Positions 15,776 to 23,679 are shown, counted from the first letter of the stretch. The stretch: 64,000 nt of DNA from Bradyrhizobium semiaridum (GCF_020329505.1 NZ_JAGKJJ010000019.1:62001-126000); one strand, 5' to 3'. The notes: generated from the letters alone by a model not told the origin. Translations and numbers: made by a program.

Positions 15776-16198
15776 ATGAAGATGCTTCTCGCTGCAGCCG
15801 CGTTCTTCGCGACGGTCTCGTCCGCCGCCGCCGAGGTGCGCATCCTCGCCAGCCCCGGCGGACAGGTCGGCCCATTCCTCGAATTGTTCGAGAAGGTGCG
15901 CGCCTCCGGCGAGCGCGTGGTGATCGACGGCCCGTGTTTTTCGGCCTGCACGCTGGTGCTCTCGATGGTGCCCGACGACCGCATCTGCGTGACGCGGCGC
16001 GCAGTGCTCGGCTTCCACGCCGCGCGCTCGATCGACCAGCGTGGCCGCACCTACGCCGAGCCGGAAGCCACCGAGGCGGTGCTGGCGGCCTATCCCGGAC
16101 CGGTGCGCGGCTGGATCGTCCGCCGCGGCGGATTGAGCTCGCGGCTATTGCTGCTGCGCGGCCGCGACCTCGCGGCGATCTATCCGCGCTGCCGGTGA
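15776..16198 (+). CDS. Secreted protein with a ClpP/COG3904-like motif
   Basis: This 140-aa protein has a clear signal peptide (MKMLLAAAAFFATVSSAAA) and is probably periplasmic. The mature part contains ILASPGGQVGPFLELFEKVRASGERVVIDGPCFSACTLVLSMVP. This recalls predicted periplasmic proteins of COG3904, which carry a Cys-x-Ser-Ala-Cys element and a ClpP-like fold, followed by LGFHAA. Whether it is a working hydrolase is unclear: the Ser of FSAC and the His of GFHAA could form a catalytic pair, which is inference. Two cysteines in the motif may form a disulfide. The ATG at 15776 begins the signal peptide. Confidence 0.7.
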   Translation: MKMLLAAAAFFATVSSAAAEVRILASPGGQVGPFLELFEKVRASGERVVIDGPCFSACTLVLSMVPDDRICVTRRAVLGFHAARSIDQRGRTYAEPEATEAVLAAYPGPVRGWIVRRGGLSSRLLLLRGRDLAAIYPRCR

Positions 16199-16211
16199 AG
16201 CCCGCTGCTGC

Positions 16212-16329
16212 TATCGCCCGGCTTGCGGGCGATCCAGTACGCCGCGGCCTGTCGGCTCAACAACGGCTGTCTCTGGAATACTGGATCGCCCGGTCCATGT
16301 GCGCAATTGCGCACAGGCCGGGCGATGAC
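16212..16329. repeat. Composite palindromic repeat with family E copy 2
   Basis: ATCGCCCGGCTTGCGGGCGATCC at the left is followed by the GCGCAATTGCGC-centred palindrome (16282-16328) also found at 12614-12663. It fills the gap between the secreted protein gene and the convergent VOC gene, where a terminator would be expected for both. Confidence 0.7.
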
Positions 16330-16392
16330 TGCGGTGGGTGAGAATAAAGCTTCGCATCCTCTCGGGGTGCCGGTGACAAGCCGATCCGCCCC

Positions 16393-16803
16393 TCACATCT
16401 CCTGCGGGCAGTTCACCATCCAGGGGATACCGAACTGATCGACGCACATGCCGAAGCCCTTCGAGAAAAAGGTCTTGCCGAACGGCATGGTGACGGTGCC
16501 GCCTTCCGACAGCGCCTTGAAGCGGCGCTCGGCGTCGGCGGGATCCTCGACCTGCAGCGCGACGTGAAAACCTTGCGGCTTCTGGAAATGGCCGGGAGGC
16601 GCATCGGAGGCCATGATGATCTCGCCGTCGATCGTGATCCGGGCGTGCATGATCTTGTCCTTCCATCCGGGCGGGGTCTGCATCTCCGGATTGCCCTCCC
16701 CGTAGGGGAAGGTCAGTTCGATCTGCGCGCCCAGGACCTTCTGGTAGAACTTCAGCGCGGCGTCGCAATTGCCGTCGAAGGAGAGATAGGGATTGACCTG
16801 CAT
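16393..16803 (-). CDS. VOC (glyoxalase/bleomycin resistance) family protein, PhnB type
   Basis: This 136-aa protein has the PhnB-like VOC pattern: NPYLSFDGNCDAALKFYQKVLGA at the start, IMHARITIDGEIIMASD in the middle and FGKTFFSKGFGMCVDQFGIPWMVN at the end. PhnB-like members are small dimers of unknown reaction; the name comes from a neighbour of the phosphonate genes, not from function. It is the last of a run of minus-strand genes (DoxX, SRPBCC, VOC) that could be one transcript with the upstream genes. Such VOC, SRPBCC, YCII and DoxX genes often accompany ECF sigma genes of this kind, and one lies upstream at 18234-19505. Confidence 0.88.
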   Translation of the reverse strand: MQVNPYLSFDGNCDAALKFYQKVLGAQIELTFPYGEGNPEMQTPPGWKDKIMHARITIDGEIIMASDAPPGHFQKPQGFHVALQVEDPADAERRFKALSEGGTVTMPFGKTFFSKGFGMCVDQFGIPWMVNCPQEM

Positions 16804-16833
16804 TGCATGCTCCTTGGTGATCGATTCCTGTTT

Positions 16834-16881
16834 GACGCGTTTTCCTGACGCGAACCGGTATCCACCTCGCTCGAAAACGCT
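16834..16881. repeat. Dispersed palindromic repeat, family B, copy 2
   Basis: GACGCGTTTTCCTGACGCGA and TCGCTCGAAAACGCT mark the same imperfect palindrome as at 1237-1282. It lies exactly between the stop of the SRPBCC gene and the start of the VOC gene. Confidence 0.7.
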
Positions 16882-17418
16882 CTATTTCTCAGTCAGCTTC
16901 TTCAGATTGGCGAGACCGGCCTCGAAATCCCTGCCGATCATGTGATCCAGGTTCATGAACACCTGCATCACTTTCGACATGAAGACGGCCGGACCATACA
17001 TGGTCCATGTGACGGTGGTCGCATCCCCCTGCGGCAGCATTGTGAACTCGGCGGTGTTGTGGCCCTCGAACGGCTTGAAGAAGTCGAGCTTGATCACGAT
17101 CTTCGACGGCGCCTGCGCTTCGAGGATCTCCATCCGGCCGGCGCCGACATTCTTGCTGCCGTCCCAGGCATAGACCGCACCCTGGCCGCGCTCGGCGCCG
17201 TCATAGCTGCGCTTCATCGCAGGATCCCGGCTCTCGTAGGGTGACCAGGCGACCCACTGGTGGAAATCGTTGATCAGCGGAAAAATCCGCTCGGCCGGCG
17301 CCTTGATGCTGATCGTGCGCACGACCCGCAGCGTGTCCGGCTTGGTCGCCGCGAGGACAAGGATGACGGCAATCGCGATCGCGAGGATCACGGCGATGAT
17401 GGCAATGGTCTCAAGCAT
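16882..17418 (-). CDS. SRPBCC family protein with an N-terminal membrane helix
   Basis: This 178-aa protein starts with a hydrophobic helix (about residues 4-26, ETIAIIAVILAIAIAVILVLAA), followed by a START/polyketide-cyclase-like SRPBCC domain: VVRTISIKAPAERIFPLINDFHQWVAWSPYESRDPAM and further TTVTWTMYGPAVFMSKVMQVFMNLDHMIGRDFEAGLANLK. This domain binds hydrophobic ligands; the family includes polyketide cyclases and AHSA1-like proteins. The start at 17418 is the ATG before the hydrophobic helix. It sits 32 bases after the DoxX gene. Ligand unknown. Confidence 0.87.
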   Translation of the reverse strand: MLETIAIIAVILAIAIAVILVLAATKPDTLRVVRTISIKAPAERIFPLINDFHQWVAWSPYESRDPAMKRSYDGAERGQGAVYAWDGSKNVGAGRMEILEAQAPSKIVIKLDFFKPFEGHNTAEFTMLPQGDATTVTWTMYGPAVFMSKVMQVFMNLDHMIGRDFEAGLANLKKLTEK

Positions 17419-17450
17419 GACGGATCTCCGTAAACGGGTGCAGCAACAGC

Positions 17451-17861
17451 TCAGCGGCGGAACGGAAGCAGCGTGCGCAGCGTGCCGTCGCGCAGGTAAA
17501 GCCCGCCCCACAGCAGCAGGCCGAGATAGAGCCCGAACAGCGTGTGCGTGAACAGCGGGCTGTCGATCCGCACATGCGATGCGATGGCGCCGCCGAGATA
17601 GCCGGTGAGCAGGATCGCACCGAGGATCGAGGTCGGCGGCACCGAATACAGCAGCGTGCAGACGATGGTGATGATGCCGAGGCTGCGCGCCAGCGTATCG
17701 CTCGCGCCCCAGCCCATCTTGTCCATGGTCTCGGTGACAACAGGCAGCGGCAGCAGCTTGATAGCGCCGTCGAACAGCAGGAAGAGAACGACGACGCCGC
17801 TCATCACGCGGCCGGTGATGCGGGCGGGCTTCGAGACTTCGGTGTCGACGAGGATCGCCAT
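17451..17861 (-). CDS. DoxX family membrane protein
   Basis: This 136-aa protein has four hydrophobic helices and resembles the DoxX-like group: GRVMSGVVVLFLLFDGAIKLL (helix 1), LARSLGIITIVCTLLYSVPPTSILGAILLTGYLGGAIASHVR (helices 2-3) and TLFGLYLGLLLWGGLYLRD (helix 4). DoxX-like proteins lie in the inner membrane; some are linked to redox or detoxification complexes, but most have no known role. I use the ATG at 17861, which has a GGAG ribosome-binding site; a longer form would add 46 residues. Confidence 0.85.
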   Translation of the reverse strand: MAILVDTEVSKPARITGRVMSGVVVLFLLFDGAIKLLPLPVVTETMDKMGWGASDTLARSLGIITIVCTLLYSVPPTSILGAILLTGYLGGAIASHVRIDSPLFTHTLFGLYLGLLLWGGLYLRDGTLRTLLPFRR

Positions 17862-18020
17862 GACTGGCTCCGTAAGGCTTGGTGACGCTCTGTCATCAAG
17901 ACGAATGGGCGCGGGCGGGGCCGACATCGGTGGTGAAGATTTTTGCGAGAGCGACGCAGGGAGCCGCGACGGCGCGATCGAATTGCAGGAGTGATGCATG
18001 CGTCGATGTTCTCGCGCGCG

Positions 18021-18180
18021 GCACCCCTCTCCCCAACCCTCCCCCGCAAGGGGGGAGGGAGCCTGACCAGCGTGCTCACCTCACGGGGCTTCGGCAGATC
18101 GCGATTGTGCGGATGTAATGCGGCCACCGGCGGCAGGGCTCCCTCCCCCCTTGCGGGGGAGGGTTGGGGAGAGGGGTGCC
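18021..18180. repeat. Facing pair of family C intergenic repeats
   Basis: Copies at 18021-18085 (plus) and 18134-18180 (minus) face each other across about 50 bases, upstream of the DoxX gene and downstream of the sigma factor gene. The interval 17862-18233 holds no gene I can support. The arrangement matches the pairs at 7161-7385 and 26479-26665. Confidence 0.8.
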
Positions 18181-18233
18181 GCGCGGGGAAGTCTATCGAT
18201 CTGGCTTCGACCAATGCGCGCACCGCCGCGCGA

Positions 18234-19505
18234 CTACTTCGCCTTGGCGCTGCGCGGCTGGCTGTCGCGCATCAGGCGGTCGATATGCATGCGGATGTGG
18301 GCGGCTTCGGCTGTCGTGTTGGCGAGCGCGATGGCACGGTCGAAGGCGACGCGGGCTTCCTCATTGCGCCCGAGCTGCATCAGGAAGGCGCCGCGCACCC
18401 CGAAGTAATGAAAGTAATTGGCGAGCCGCGGCGCCAAGGGCTCGATCATCTCAAGTGCGGCTTCCGCGCCCCTCACCTTGGAGACCGCGACCGCGCGGTT
18501 CAGCGTCACCACCGGCGACGGCTGCATCACCTCGAGCGCGCCGTAGAGCAGGTCGATCTGCGCCCAGTCGGTGTCCTCGGGCTTTTCTGCGCGGGCGTGC
18601 AGCGCCGCGATCGCGGCCTGCACCTGATAGGGCCCGCTCCTGCGGTGGCGCATCGCCTTGTCGATCAGCGCCAGCCCCTCGGCGATCAGCTTCTGATTCC
18701 ACAGGCCGCGGTCCTGATCCTCCAGCAGGATCACCTGACCGTCGGCATCGAAGCGCGCCGCGGCGCGGGCGTGCTGCAACAGCAGCAGCGCGGTGAGGCC
18801 CATGATCTCCGGCTCGCTCTGGAACAGCCGCAGCAGCAGGCGCGCGAGCCGGATCGCCTCCTCGCACAGCGGCGAGCGGATCTCGGCGGTATCGCCGCTC
18901 GCCGAATAGCCCTCGTTGAAGATCAGATAGATCATCGCGGCGACCGAGGCGAGCCGCTCGCTGCGCTCGACCGCGCCCGGCGTCTCGAACGGCACCCTGG
19001 CGTCGGCGACGCGCGCCTTGGCACGCGTGATGCGCTGCTCCATCGCGGCTTCCGATACAAGGAAGGCGCGCGCGATCTGCTTCACCGAAAGGCCGGAGAC
19101 GATGCGCAGCGCCAGCGCGATCTGCTGCGTCGCCGGTAGATCCTTGTGGCAGCAGATGAACAGCAGCCGCAGGATGTCGTCGCGGTAGTGCGAGCCGTCG
19201 AGCCGCTCGGCGATCTCCTCCTCGGCATCGTCTAGGTCGGAGATCGCCTGGTCGTCCTCGGGCAACGGCTGCTGCCGCTTGTTGCGGCGGACCTCGTCGA
19301 TCGCGACGTTGCGGCCGACCATGATCAGCCACGCCGCGGGATCGCGCGGCGGGCCGTTCTGCGGCCAGCTCTTCAGCGCCCGCAGGCAGGCGTTCTGGAA
19401 TGCCTCCTCAGCGGTGTCGAGGTTGCGGAAGTAGCGCAGCAATGCGCCGACCGCCTGGGGACGCGCAGACGTCAGTGCCGCATCGATCCAGGCGGTATCG
19501 GTCAC
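18234..19505 (-). CDS. ECF sigma factor of the ECF42 / COG4941 type with C-terminal extension
   Basis: This 423-aa protein is far longer than a plain ECF sigma factor. Residues about 1-80 form region 2 (ALLRYFRNLDTAEEAFQNACLRALKSWPQNG, DPAAWLIMVGRNVAIDEVRR) and about 115-175 region 4 (ALALRIVSGLSVKQIARAFLVSEAAMEQRITRAKARV). The remaining 240 residues are the helical, TPR-like extension typical of ECF42 (for example YLIFNEGYSASGD and a late ALLLLQHARAAARFD). Members are usually encoded next to a DGPF/YCII protein, as here: the sigma ATG at 19505 overlaps the DGPF stop by 4 bases. No anti-sigma gene is present; the extension is thought to control activity. The regulon is unknown. Confidence 0.92.
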   Translation of the reverse strand: MTDTAWIDAALTSARPQAVGALLRYFRNLDTAEEAFQNACLRALKSWPQNGPPRDPAAWLIMVGRNVAIDEVRRNKRQQPLPEDDQAISDLDDAEEEIAERLDGSHYRDDILRLLFICCHKDLPATQQIALALRIVSGLSVKQIARAFLVSEAAMEQRITRAKARVADARVPFETPGAVERSERLASVAAMIYLIFNEGYSASGDTAEIRSPLCEEAIRLARLLLRLFQSEPEIMGLTALLLLQHARAAARFDADGQVILLEDQDRGLWNQKLIAEGLALIDKAMRHRRSGPYQVQAAIAALHARAEKPEDTDWAQIDLLYGALEVMQPSPVVTLNRAVAVSKVRGAEAALEMIEPLAPRLANYFHYFGVRGAFLMQLGRNEEARVAFDRAIALANTTAEAAHIRMHIDRLMRDSQPRSAKAK

Positions 19506-19870
19506 GACTCGACGCTCCCCGGCCTGAACACGCCGACCGGCCGGATCTCGTAGGTGCCGCCGGGATTGGCCTTGCCGAGATCGCGGGCGACGTCGAGCGC
19601 TTCGTCGAGGTTCTTGCAGTCGACGACGTAGAAGCCGAGCAGCTGTTCCTTGGTTTCGGCAAACGGCCCGTCCAGCACGATCGGCGGGTCGTCCTTGCGC
19701 AACGTCGTGGCCGCCGTGGTCGGCAGCAGCCGCGCCACCGGGCCGAGCCGGCCCTGCTTGGCGAGGTTTTCCTGCACCACGGCGAGTTTCTGCATGACGG
19801 CAGCGTCCTGTTCCTTGCTCCAGGAACCGACGAGATCTTCGTCGTGATAGCAGAGGATGGCGTACAGCAT
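19502..19870 (-). CDS. DGPF (YCII-related) protein partnered with the ECF42-like sigma factor
   Basis: This 122-aa protein begins MLYAILCYHDEDLVGSW and carries the motif VLDGPFAETKEQLLGFYVVDC, the DGPF signature, followed by EALDVARDLG and YEIRPVGVF. Families of this kind are encoded next to ECF42 sigma factors and are thought to be under their control. I use the ATG at 19870; an in-frame TTG 21 bases upstream is less likely. GGAG lies 12 bases ahead. The 4-base overlap with the sigma gene indicates translational coupling. The biochemical function is unknown. Confidence 0.9.
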   Translation of the reverse strand: MLYAILCYHDEDLVGSWSKEQDAAVMQKLAVVQENLAKQGRLGPVARLLPTTAATTLRKDDPPIVLDGPFAETKEQLLGFYVVDCKNLDEALDVARDLGKANPGGTYEIRPVGVFRPGSVES

Positions 19871-19892
19871 CGAAAAGGCGTCTCCGTTCAAT

Positions 19893-20159
19893 TCAAGAAC
19901 GAACGATTATGCCCGCTGCCGACAGGGGCCGAAAGAAATTTTGCGGAAAGAAGGTTCCGGATGGCGCAGGCGTTGCAGTCGCGGCGATGATACATCGTGT
20001 CAACGCCGCGACGATCACGTGCTCAACGATAGATGCCGTAGCGCGGCAATGCGGCGTGCCTTGGTCCTCGTCGTTCTCCGGGTACCAGGCGTCGCTTCTG
20101 TTCGACGGCCAGGCAATCCGTTGCGGCCTCGCTTCTCCCGGCGCGAGCAGTTTGCGCAT
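19893..20159 (-). CDS. Possible small ORF upstream of the DGPF gene
   Basis: This 88-codon frame starts at an ATG with a plausible ribosome-binding site (GGAGAG) and ends 22 bases before the DGPF start on the same strand. The sequence (MRKLLAPGEARPQRIAW..) matches no family I recognise, and its second half looks like translated non-coding DNA (TFFPQNFFRPL). I list it because its position would make it the first gene of the sigma operon. It may equally be leader or promoter DNA; the gap 19871-20244 otherwise has no gene. Confidence 0.25.
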   Translation of the reverse strand: MRKLLAPGEARPQRIAWPSNRSDAWYPENDEDQGTPHCRATASIVEHVIVAALTRCIIAATATPAPSGTFFPQNFFRPLSAAGIIVRS

Positions 20160-20244
20160 GGAAGTTCTCTCCGGTTGATGGCAGGAGATTAGAGAGGTCG
20201 GCGAGTTCTGTGACTAACATCACGTAGGTTTTGGAGGTATTTAG

Positions 20245-21210
20245 ATGGGTAACGGCACGCTCGCGATTCTGGTGAACAGCGCCATGCAGAACTGGTTGCC
20301 GTCGCGCTGGAAAGCGCGGTTCGATGCCGAATGCCCTGGCCGCCGCGTGGTGCTGCTGCCGGACGGCGCGCTCGATCCGGCCGATGTGCACTATGCCGCG
20401 GTGTGGAAACCAAGGCCCGGCGAACTCGCTGCATTCAGGAACCTGCGTGTCATCTTCAATCTCGGCGCCGGCGTCGACGCGCTGATGGCCGACCGCTCGC
20501 TGCCCGACGTGCCGCTGGTGCGGGTCTCGGTCGGCGACCTCACCGACCGGATGACCGAATATGTCGTGCTGCACGTGCTGATGCATCACAGGCAGGAGCT
20601 TTACCTGCGCGAGTCGCAGCGGGCGAAGCGCTGGGAGCCGAAATACCAATGGGCGGCGAGCGCCCTCACCGTCGGCATCATGGGGCTCGGTACGCTCGGC
20701 GCCGCCTCGGCGCGTGCGCTCCGCGCGCTCGGCTTTCGCGTGGTCGGCTGGAGCCGCAGCGCCAAACAGATCGACGGCATCGCCTGCTTCCACGGCGCCG
20801 ACGGGCTGGATGCGTTCCTGCGGCAGAGCAACATCCTGGTCTGCCTGCTGCCGCTGACGCCGGATACGCAGCATGTCCTCAACCGCGATGTGTTCGCGAA
20901 GCTGAACCGTGACAGCCCGCTCGGCGCGCCCGTGATCGTCAATGCCGGCCGCGGCGCCCTGCAGAACGAGCCCGACATCCTGCGGGCGCTCGACGACGGC
21001 ACGCTGGGCGCCGCCTCGCTCGACGTCTTCGAGACCGAGCCGCTGCCGCAGGACAGCCCGTTCTGGAGCCATCCGAAAGTGGTGCTGACGCCGCACAACG
21101 CCGCCGACACCGACGCCGACGAGATCTCGAAATACGTTGCGGCGCAGATCACCCGCTTCGAGTCGGGCGGCGCGCTGGAGAATGTGGTGGACCGTACGCG
21201 AGGGTATTGA
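20245..21210 (+). CDS. D-isomer 2-hydroxyacid dehydrogenase, GhrA-like glyoxylate/hydroxypyruvate reductase
   Basis: This 321-aa NAD(P)-dependent enzyme resembles GhrA. Visible features are FNLGAGVDALM (substrate-binding domain), the nucleotide motif GIMGLGTLGAASARAL (about residues 144-159), cofactor-specificity residues GWSRSAKQ (a Ser/Arg pattern that favours NADP), the catalytic Arg in VNAGRGAL, Glu in DVFETEPLP and His in LTPHNAAD. It would reduce glyoxylate or hydroxypyruvate in the cytoplasm. The gene is convergent with the following TetR gene; the stop codons are 15 bases apart. The start at 20245 follows GGAGGTATTTAG, a good ribosome-binding site. Confidence 0.88.
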   Translation: MGNGTLAILVNSAMQNWLPSRWKARFDAECPGRRVVLLPDGALDPADVHYAAVWKPRPGELAAFRNLRVIFNLGAGVDALMADRSLPDVPLVRVSVGDLTDRMTEYVVLHVLMHHRQELYLRESQRAKRWEPKYQWAASALTVGIMGLGTLGAASARALRALGFRVVGWSRSAKQIDGIACFHGADGLDAFLRQSNILVCLLPLTPDTQHVLNRDVFAKLNRDSPLGAPVIVNAGRGALQNEPDILRALDDGTLGAASLDVFETEPLPQDSPFWSHPKVVLTPHNAADTDADEISKYVAAQITRFESGGALENVVDRTRGY

Positions 21211-21225
21211 CGTGCGGGCTCGGTT

Positions 21226-21906
21226 CTATTTCGGCGGCGCCGCCGCTGCGCACATCACGTCCATGGCGCCCTTCACGATCGCCTCGAGGTCCTTGCGCGG
21301 CACGCGGGCGCGGGCGCGGATCGCGATGGTGTGGATGGTGGCGGAGGCGAGATGTGCCAGCGCGGTGGCGTCGGCATCGCCAGGCAGCTCGCCGCGTTCC
21401 TTGGCAACGCGGAAGCAGAACGCGAACGCCTTGTCGAGGCCGACGAGGCCCTCCAGCACCATGGCGCGGATGTCCGGATCCGACACCGCCTCCGATGCCG
21501 CGGTCATCACCGTGAAGCAACCGCGCGGGCCGCTGTCGCCCGACAGATAAATGTCGAGCGCGATCTTGTAGATGCGCTCGAGCCGCTGTCGCAGCGGCGC
21601 CTCGGCGCCGAAGATATCGACCATCGCGGCGCGCGCCTCGTCGCGATAGCGCTGGTAGCTCTTGATGTAGAGCGCGCGCTTGTCGCCGAACGCGCCATAG
21701 AGGCTCGGCCGGTTCATGCCGGTTGCCGCGCTGAGATCATCGAGCGAGGTCGCGGCAAAGCCGTCGCGCCTGAAGAGATCGAGCGCCTTGCCGAGGGCCA
21801 CATCAGGCTCATAGGCACGCGGCCGCCCGCGCCGCTTCGGGGCGGCGGGCGCTTTCGCAGCGAGCGGTTTGGCAGCAGATGGCGGCTTGCTATTTTTTTG
21901 TACCAT
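21226..21906 (-). CDS. TetR/AcrR family transcriptional regulator
   Basis: This 226-aa regulator has an unusually long Lys/Ala/Pro-rich N-terminal tail (residues 1-27, ending KRRGRPRAYEPD), an AT-hook-like GRPR element, then a TetR helix-turn-helix (GFAATSLDDLSAATGMNRPSLYGAFGDKRALY) and a C-terminal domain with GPRGCFTVMTAASEAVSDPDIR, typical of the AcrR-like repressors controlling nearby oxidoreductases or transporters. The ATG overlaps the palindrome ATTTC-GCAT-GAAAT at 21905-21918, a candidate operator. The divergent neighbour is a truncated glutathione transferase, so its original target may have been lost or altered. Confidence 0.9.
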   Translation of the reverse strand: MVQKNSKPPSAAKPLAAKAPAAPKRRGRPRAYEPDVALGKALDLFRRDGFAATSLDDLSAATGMNRPSLYGAFGDKRALYIKSYQRYRDEARAAMVDIFGAEAPLRQRLERIYKIALDIYLSGDSGPRGCFTVMTAASEAVSDPDIRAMVLEGLVGLDKAFAFCFRVAKERGELPGDADATALAHLASATIHTIAIRARARVPRKDLEAIVKGAMDVMCAAAAPPK

Positions 21907-21921
21907 TTCGCATGAAATCCC

Positions 21922-22446
21922 TTGACGGACCCCATATTATGCAAGACAGTACAAAAATCAATCGGCCGGCGCACCGACGAGGGCGTGGTGCTGACCGAGA
22001 ACGCCGCGATCCTGCAATACGTCGCAGACCAGTTTCCGCGCGCCGGCATCGGCACCAGCTCGAACGTCGAGCGCTCGCGGCTGCATCAATGGCTGTGCTT
22101 CATCGGCACCGAGCTGCACAAGGGCCTGTTCCTGCCGCTGCTCGACAAGAAGGCGCCGCCGGAGGCGAAGAGCTATGCGCTGGAGAAATACGTCTCGCGG
22201 CTCGACTATCTCGAGGACCATCTGAAGGACCGCGATTACCTGCTCGATCATTTCAGCGTCGCCGACGCCTACCTCGTCACCGTCATCAACTGGACCATGG
22301 CGACCCCACCAATCGAATTGGCCAAATGGCCGGCGCTGAAAGCCTATTACGAGCGGCTGCGCAGCCGGCCGTCGGTCGCGAAGGCGATCGCGGAGGAGTT
22401 CGAGCTCTACAAGGCCGAAATCGCGCGGCACAAAGCGGCGGCGTGA
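21922..22446 (+). pseudogene. Glutathione S-transferase, 5'-truncated remnant
   Basis: The reading frame encodes the second part of a GST: GVVLTENAAILQYVADQFP (the end of the thioredoxin domain, with the Glu that binds glutathione), then the complete helical domain (RLHQWLCFIGTELHKGLFLPL, FSVADAYLVTVINWT, RSRPSVAKAIAEE). The first 50-60 residues of a GST, including the active-site Ser/Tyr/Cys and cis-proline, are missing. In their place come about 18 unrelated codons that run into the promoter of the divergent TetR gene, with only a TTG as possible start. A deletion that joined the TetR upstream region to the middle of the gene is the simplest explanation. It is unlikely to make an active enzyme. 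Confidence 0.75.
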
Positions 22447-22541
22447 ACTCTCCTTCTCCCCGCCTGCCGGGAGAAGGTCGGGATGAGGTGGGAGTTCCCG
22501 CGAGACCGGTGAGAAATGGAATCGCGGAGTCCCCCTCACCA

Positions 22542-22594
22542 GGATCGCATCGGACGATGCGATCCGACCTCTCCCCACAATCGGGGCGAGGTGG
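22542..22594. repeat. GGATCGCATC hairpin repeat, copy 1 (family K)
   Basis: GGATCGCATC and GATGCGATCC form a perfect 10-bp stem with a GGAC loop, followed by a second stem (CCTCTCCCC..GGGGCGAGG). The same two-stem element occurs inverted at 57062-57114. It lies between the broken GST gene and the convergent DUF1348 gene, so it may act as a bidirectional terminator. Confidence 0.65.
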
Positions 22595-22607
22595 AGTGCG
22601 CAGCGGA

Positions 22608-23075
22608 TCAGAACGGCTCCGTGCCCAGTCCGGGCACGTCGGCCGGACGCGGGCCCGGGGCGGGCCAGTGGAAGCGGCGGTCTTTTTCCGCGATCGCGAT
22701 GTCGTTGATCGAGGCTTCGCGGCGGCGCATCAGGCCATGCTCGTCGAACTCCCACTGCTCATTGCCGTAGGAGCGGAACCAGTTGCCGTCGGCATCGTGC
22801 CATTCGTACTGGAAGCGCACCGCGATGCGGTTGCCGTCGAACGCCCAGAGATCCTTGATCAGGCGATACTCGCGCTCCTTCTCCCATTTGCGGGTGAGAA
22901 AGGCCTCGATGGCTGCGCGGCCGGCAAAGACCTCGGAGCGGTTGCGCCAACGGCTGTCCTCGGTATAGGCGAGCGCGACCCGCGCAGGATCCCGCGAATT
23001 CCAGGCATCCTCCGCCATGCGCGCCTTCTGCGCGGCGGTTTCGCGGGTGAATGGCGGCAGCGGCGGACGTGACAT
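22608..23075 (-). CDS. DUF1348 / nuclear transport factor 2-like protein
   Basis: This 155-aa protein has the SnoaL/NTF2-like cone fold seen in DUF1348: FTRETAAQKARMAEDAWNSRDPARVALAYTEDSRWRNRSEVFAGR, then AFLTRKWEKEREYRLIKDLWAFDGNRIAVRFQYEWHDADGNWFRSYGNEQWEFDEHGLM. Members are small single-domain proteins of unknown activity. The start at 23075 has the ribosome-binding site GAGGGA; the upstream extension of 11 residues is not needed. It lies between a truncated GST gene and ybgC. Confidence 0.87.
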   Translation of the reverse strand: MSRPPLPPFTRETAAQKARMAEDAWNSRDPARVALAYTEDSRWRNRSEVFAGRAAIEAFLTRKWEKEREYRLIKDLWAFDGNRIAVRFQYEWHDADGNWFRSYGNEQWEFDEHGLMRRREASINDIAIAEKDRRFHWPAPGPRPADVPGLGTEPF

Positions 23076-23159
23076 TGGCGATCCCTCGCGGTTGTTGCGC
23101 TCACGCAATCTATCGTCGTGGCAGAAAGAGTCGATGGGCTCGCGCCTATCGGCCGATAG

Positions 23160-23609
23160 CTAGACCAGATCGGCCTTCATCAGCGCGCGGATCGCCTTCG
23201 GGATCGGCTGCGCGCGGCCGCCGCTGATGAAGGCGACGCGGACCTCGGCCTTGACCAGCACGTCATCGCGGCGCCGCACCTCCTGCGCCAGCGTGATCGA
23301 GGCGCCCTTCACCGCGACCGGCCAGGTCACGATATCGAGCAGATCGTCCATCCGCGCCGGCTTGAGAAAGTCGAGCGTCATCGAGCGCACCACGAAGGCA
23401 AAGCCACCGGTCTCCTCCTGCGCCTCCTCGAACAATGCCTGCTGCTCGGCGCCCATCAGGCGCAGATGATTGGTGCGCCCGCGCTCCATGAAGCGCAGGT
23501 AATTGGCGTGATAGACGATGCCGGAGAAATCCGTGTCCTCGTAATAGACGCGGACCTGCATATGGTGGCGGCCGTCGCGGATTTCGCCGTCGAGAATGGG
23601 TGAAGTCAT
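23160..23609 (-). CDS. ybgC: Acyl-CoA thioesterase YbgC
   Basis: This 149-aa hot-dog fold thioesterase has the YbgC signature YYEDTDFSGIVYHANYLRFMERGRT (about residues 22-46) with the catalytic Asp, and FVVRSMTLDFLKPARMDDLL. It hydrolyses acyl-CoA and is normally the first gene of the tol-pal cluster of envelope genes. Here it follows the ruv genes (via a broken gene) as expected, but tolQ does not follow: the next gene downstream is the DUF1348 gene. So the usual ybgC-tolQ link is interrupted in this genome. Confidence 0.93.
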   Translation of the reverse strand: MTSPILDGEIRDGRHHMQVRVYYEDTDFSGIVYHANYLRFMERGRTNHLRLMGAEQQALFEEAQEETGGFAFVVRSMTLDFLKPARMDDLLDIVTWPVAVKGASITLAQEVRRRDDVLVKAEVRVAFISGGRAQPIPKAIRALMKADLV

Positions 23610-23679
23610 GTTGCGCCCCGATCACGCTGAACTTGCGCTACCAAAGCGCGATGAGATCATCGCGCCTTGGTTCTTTTTT

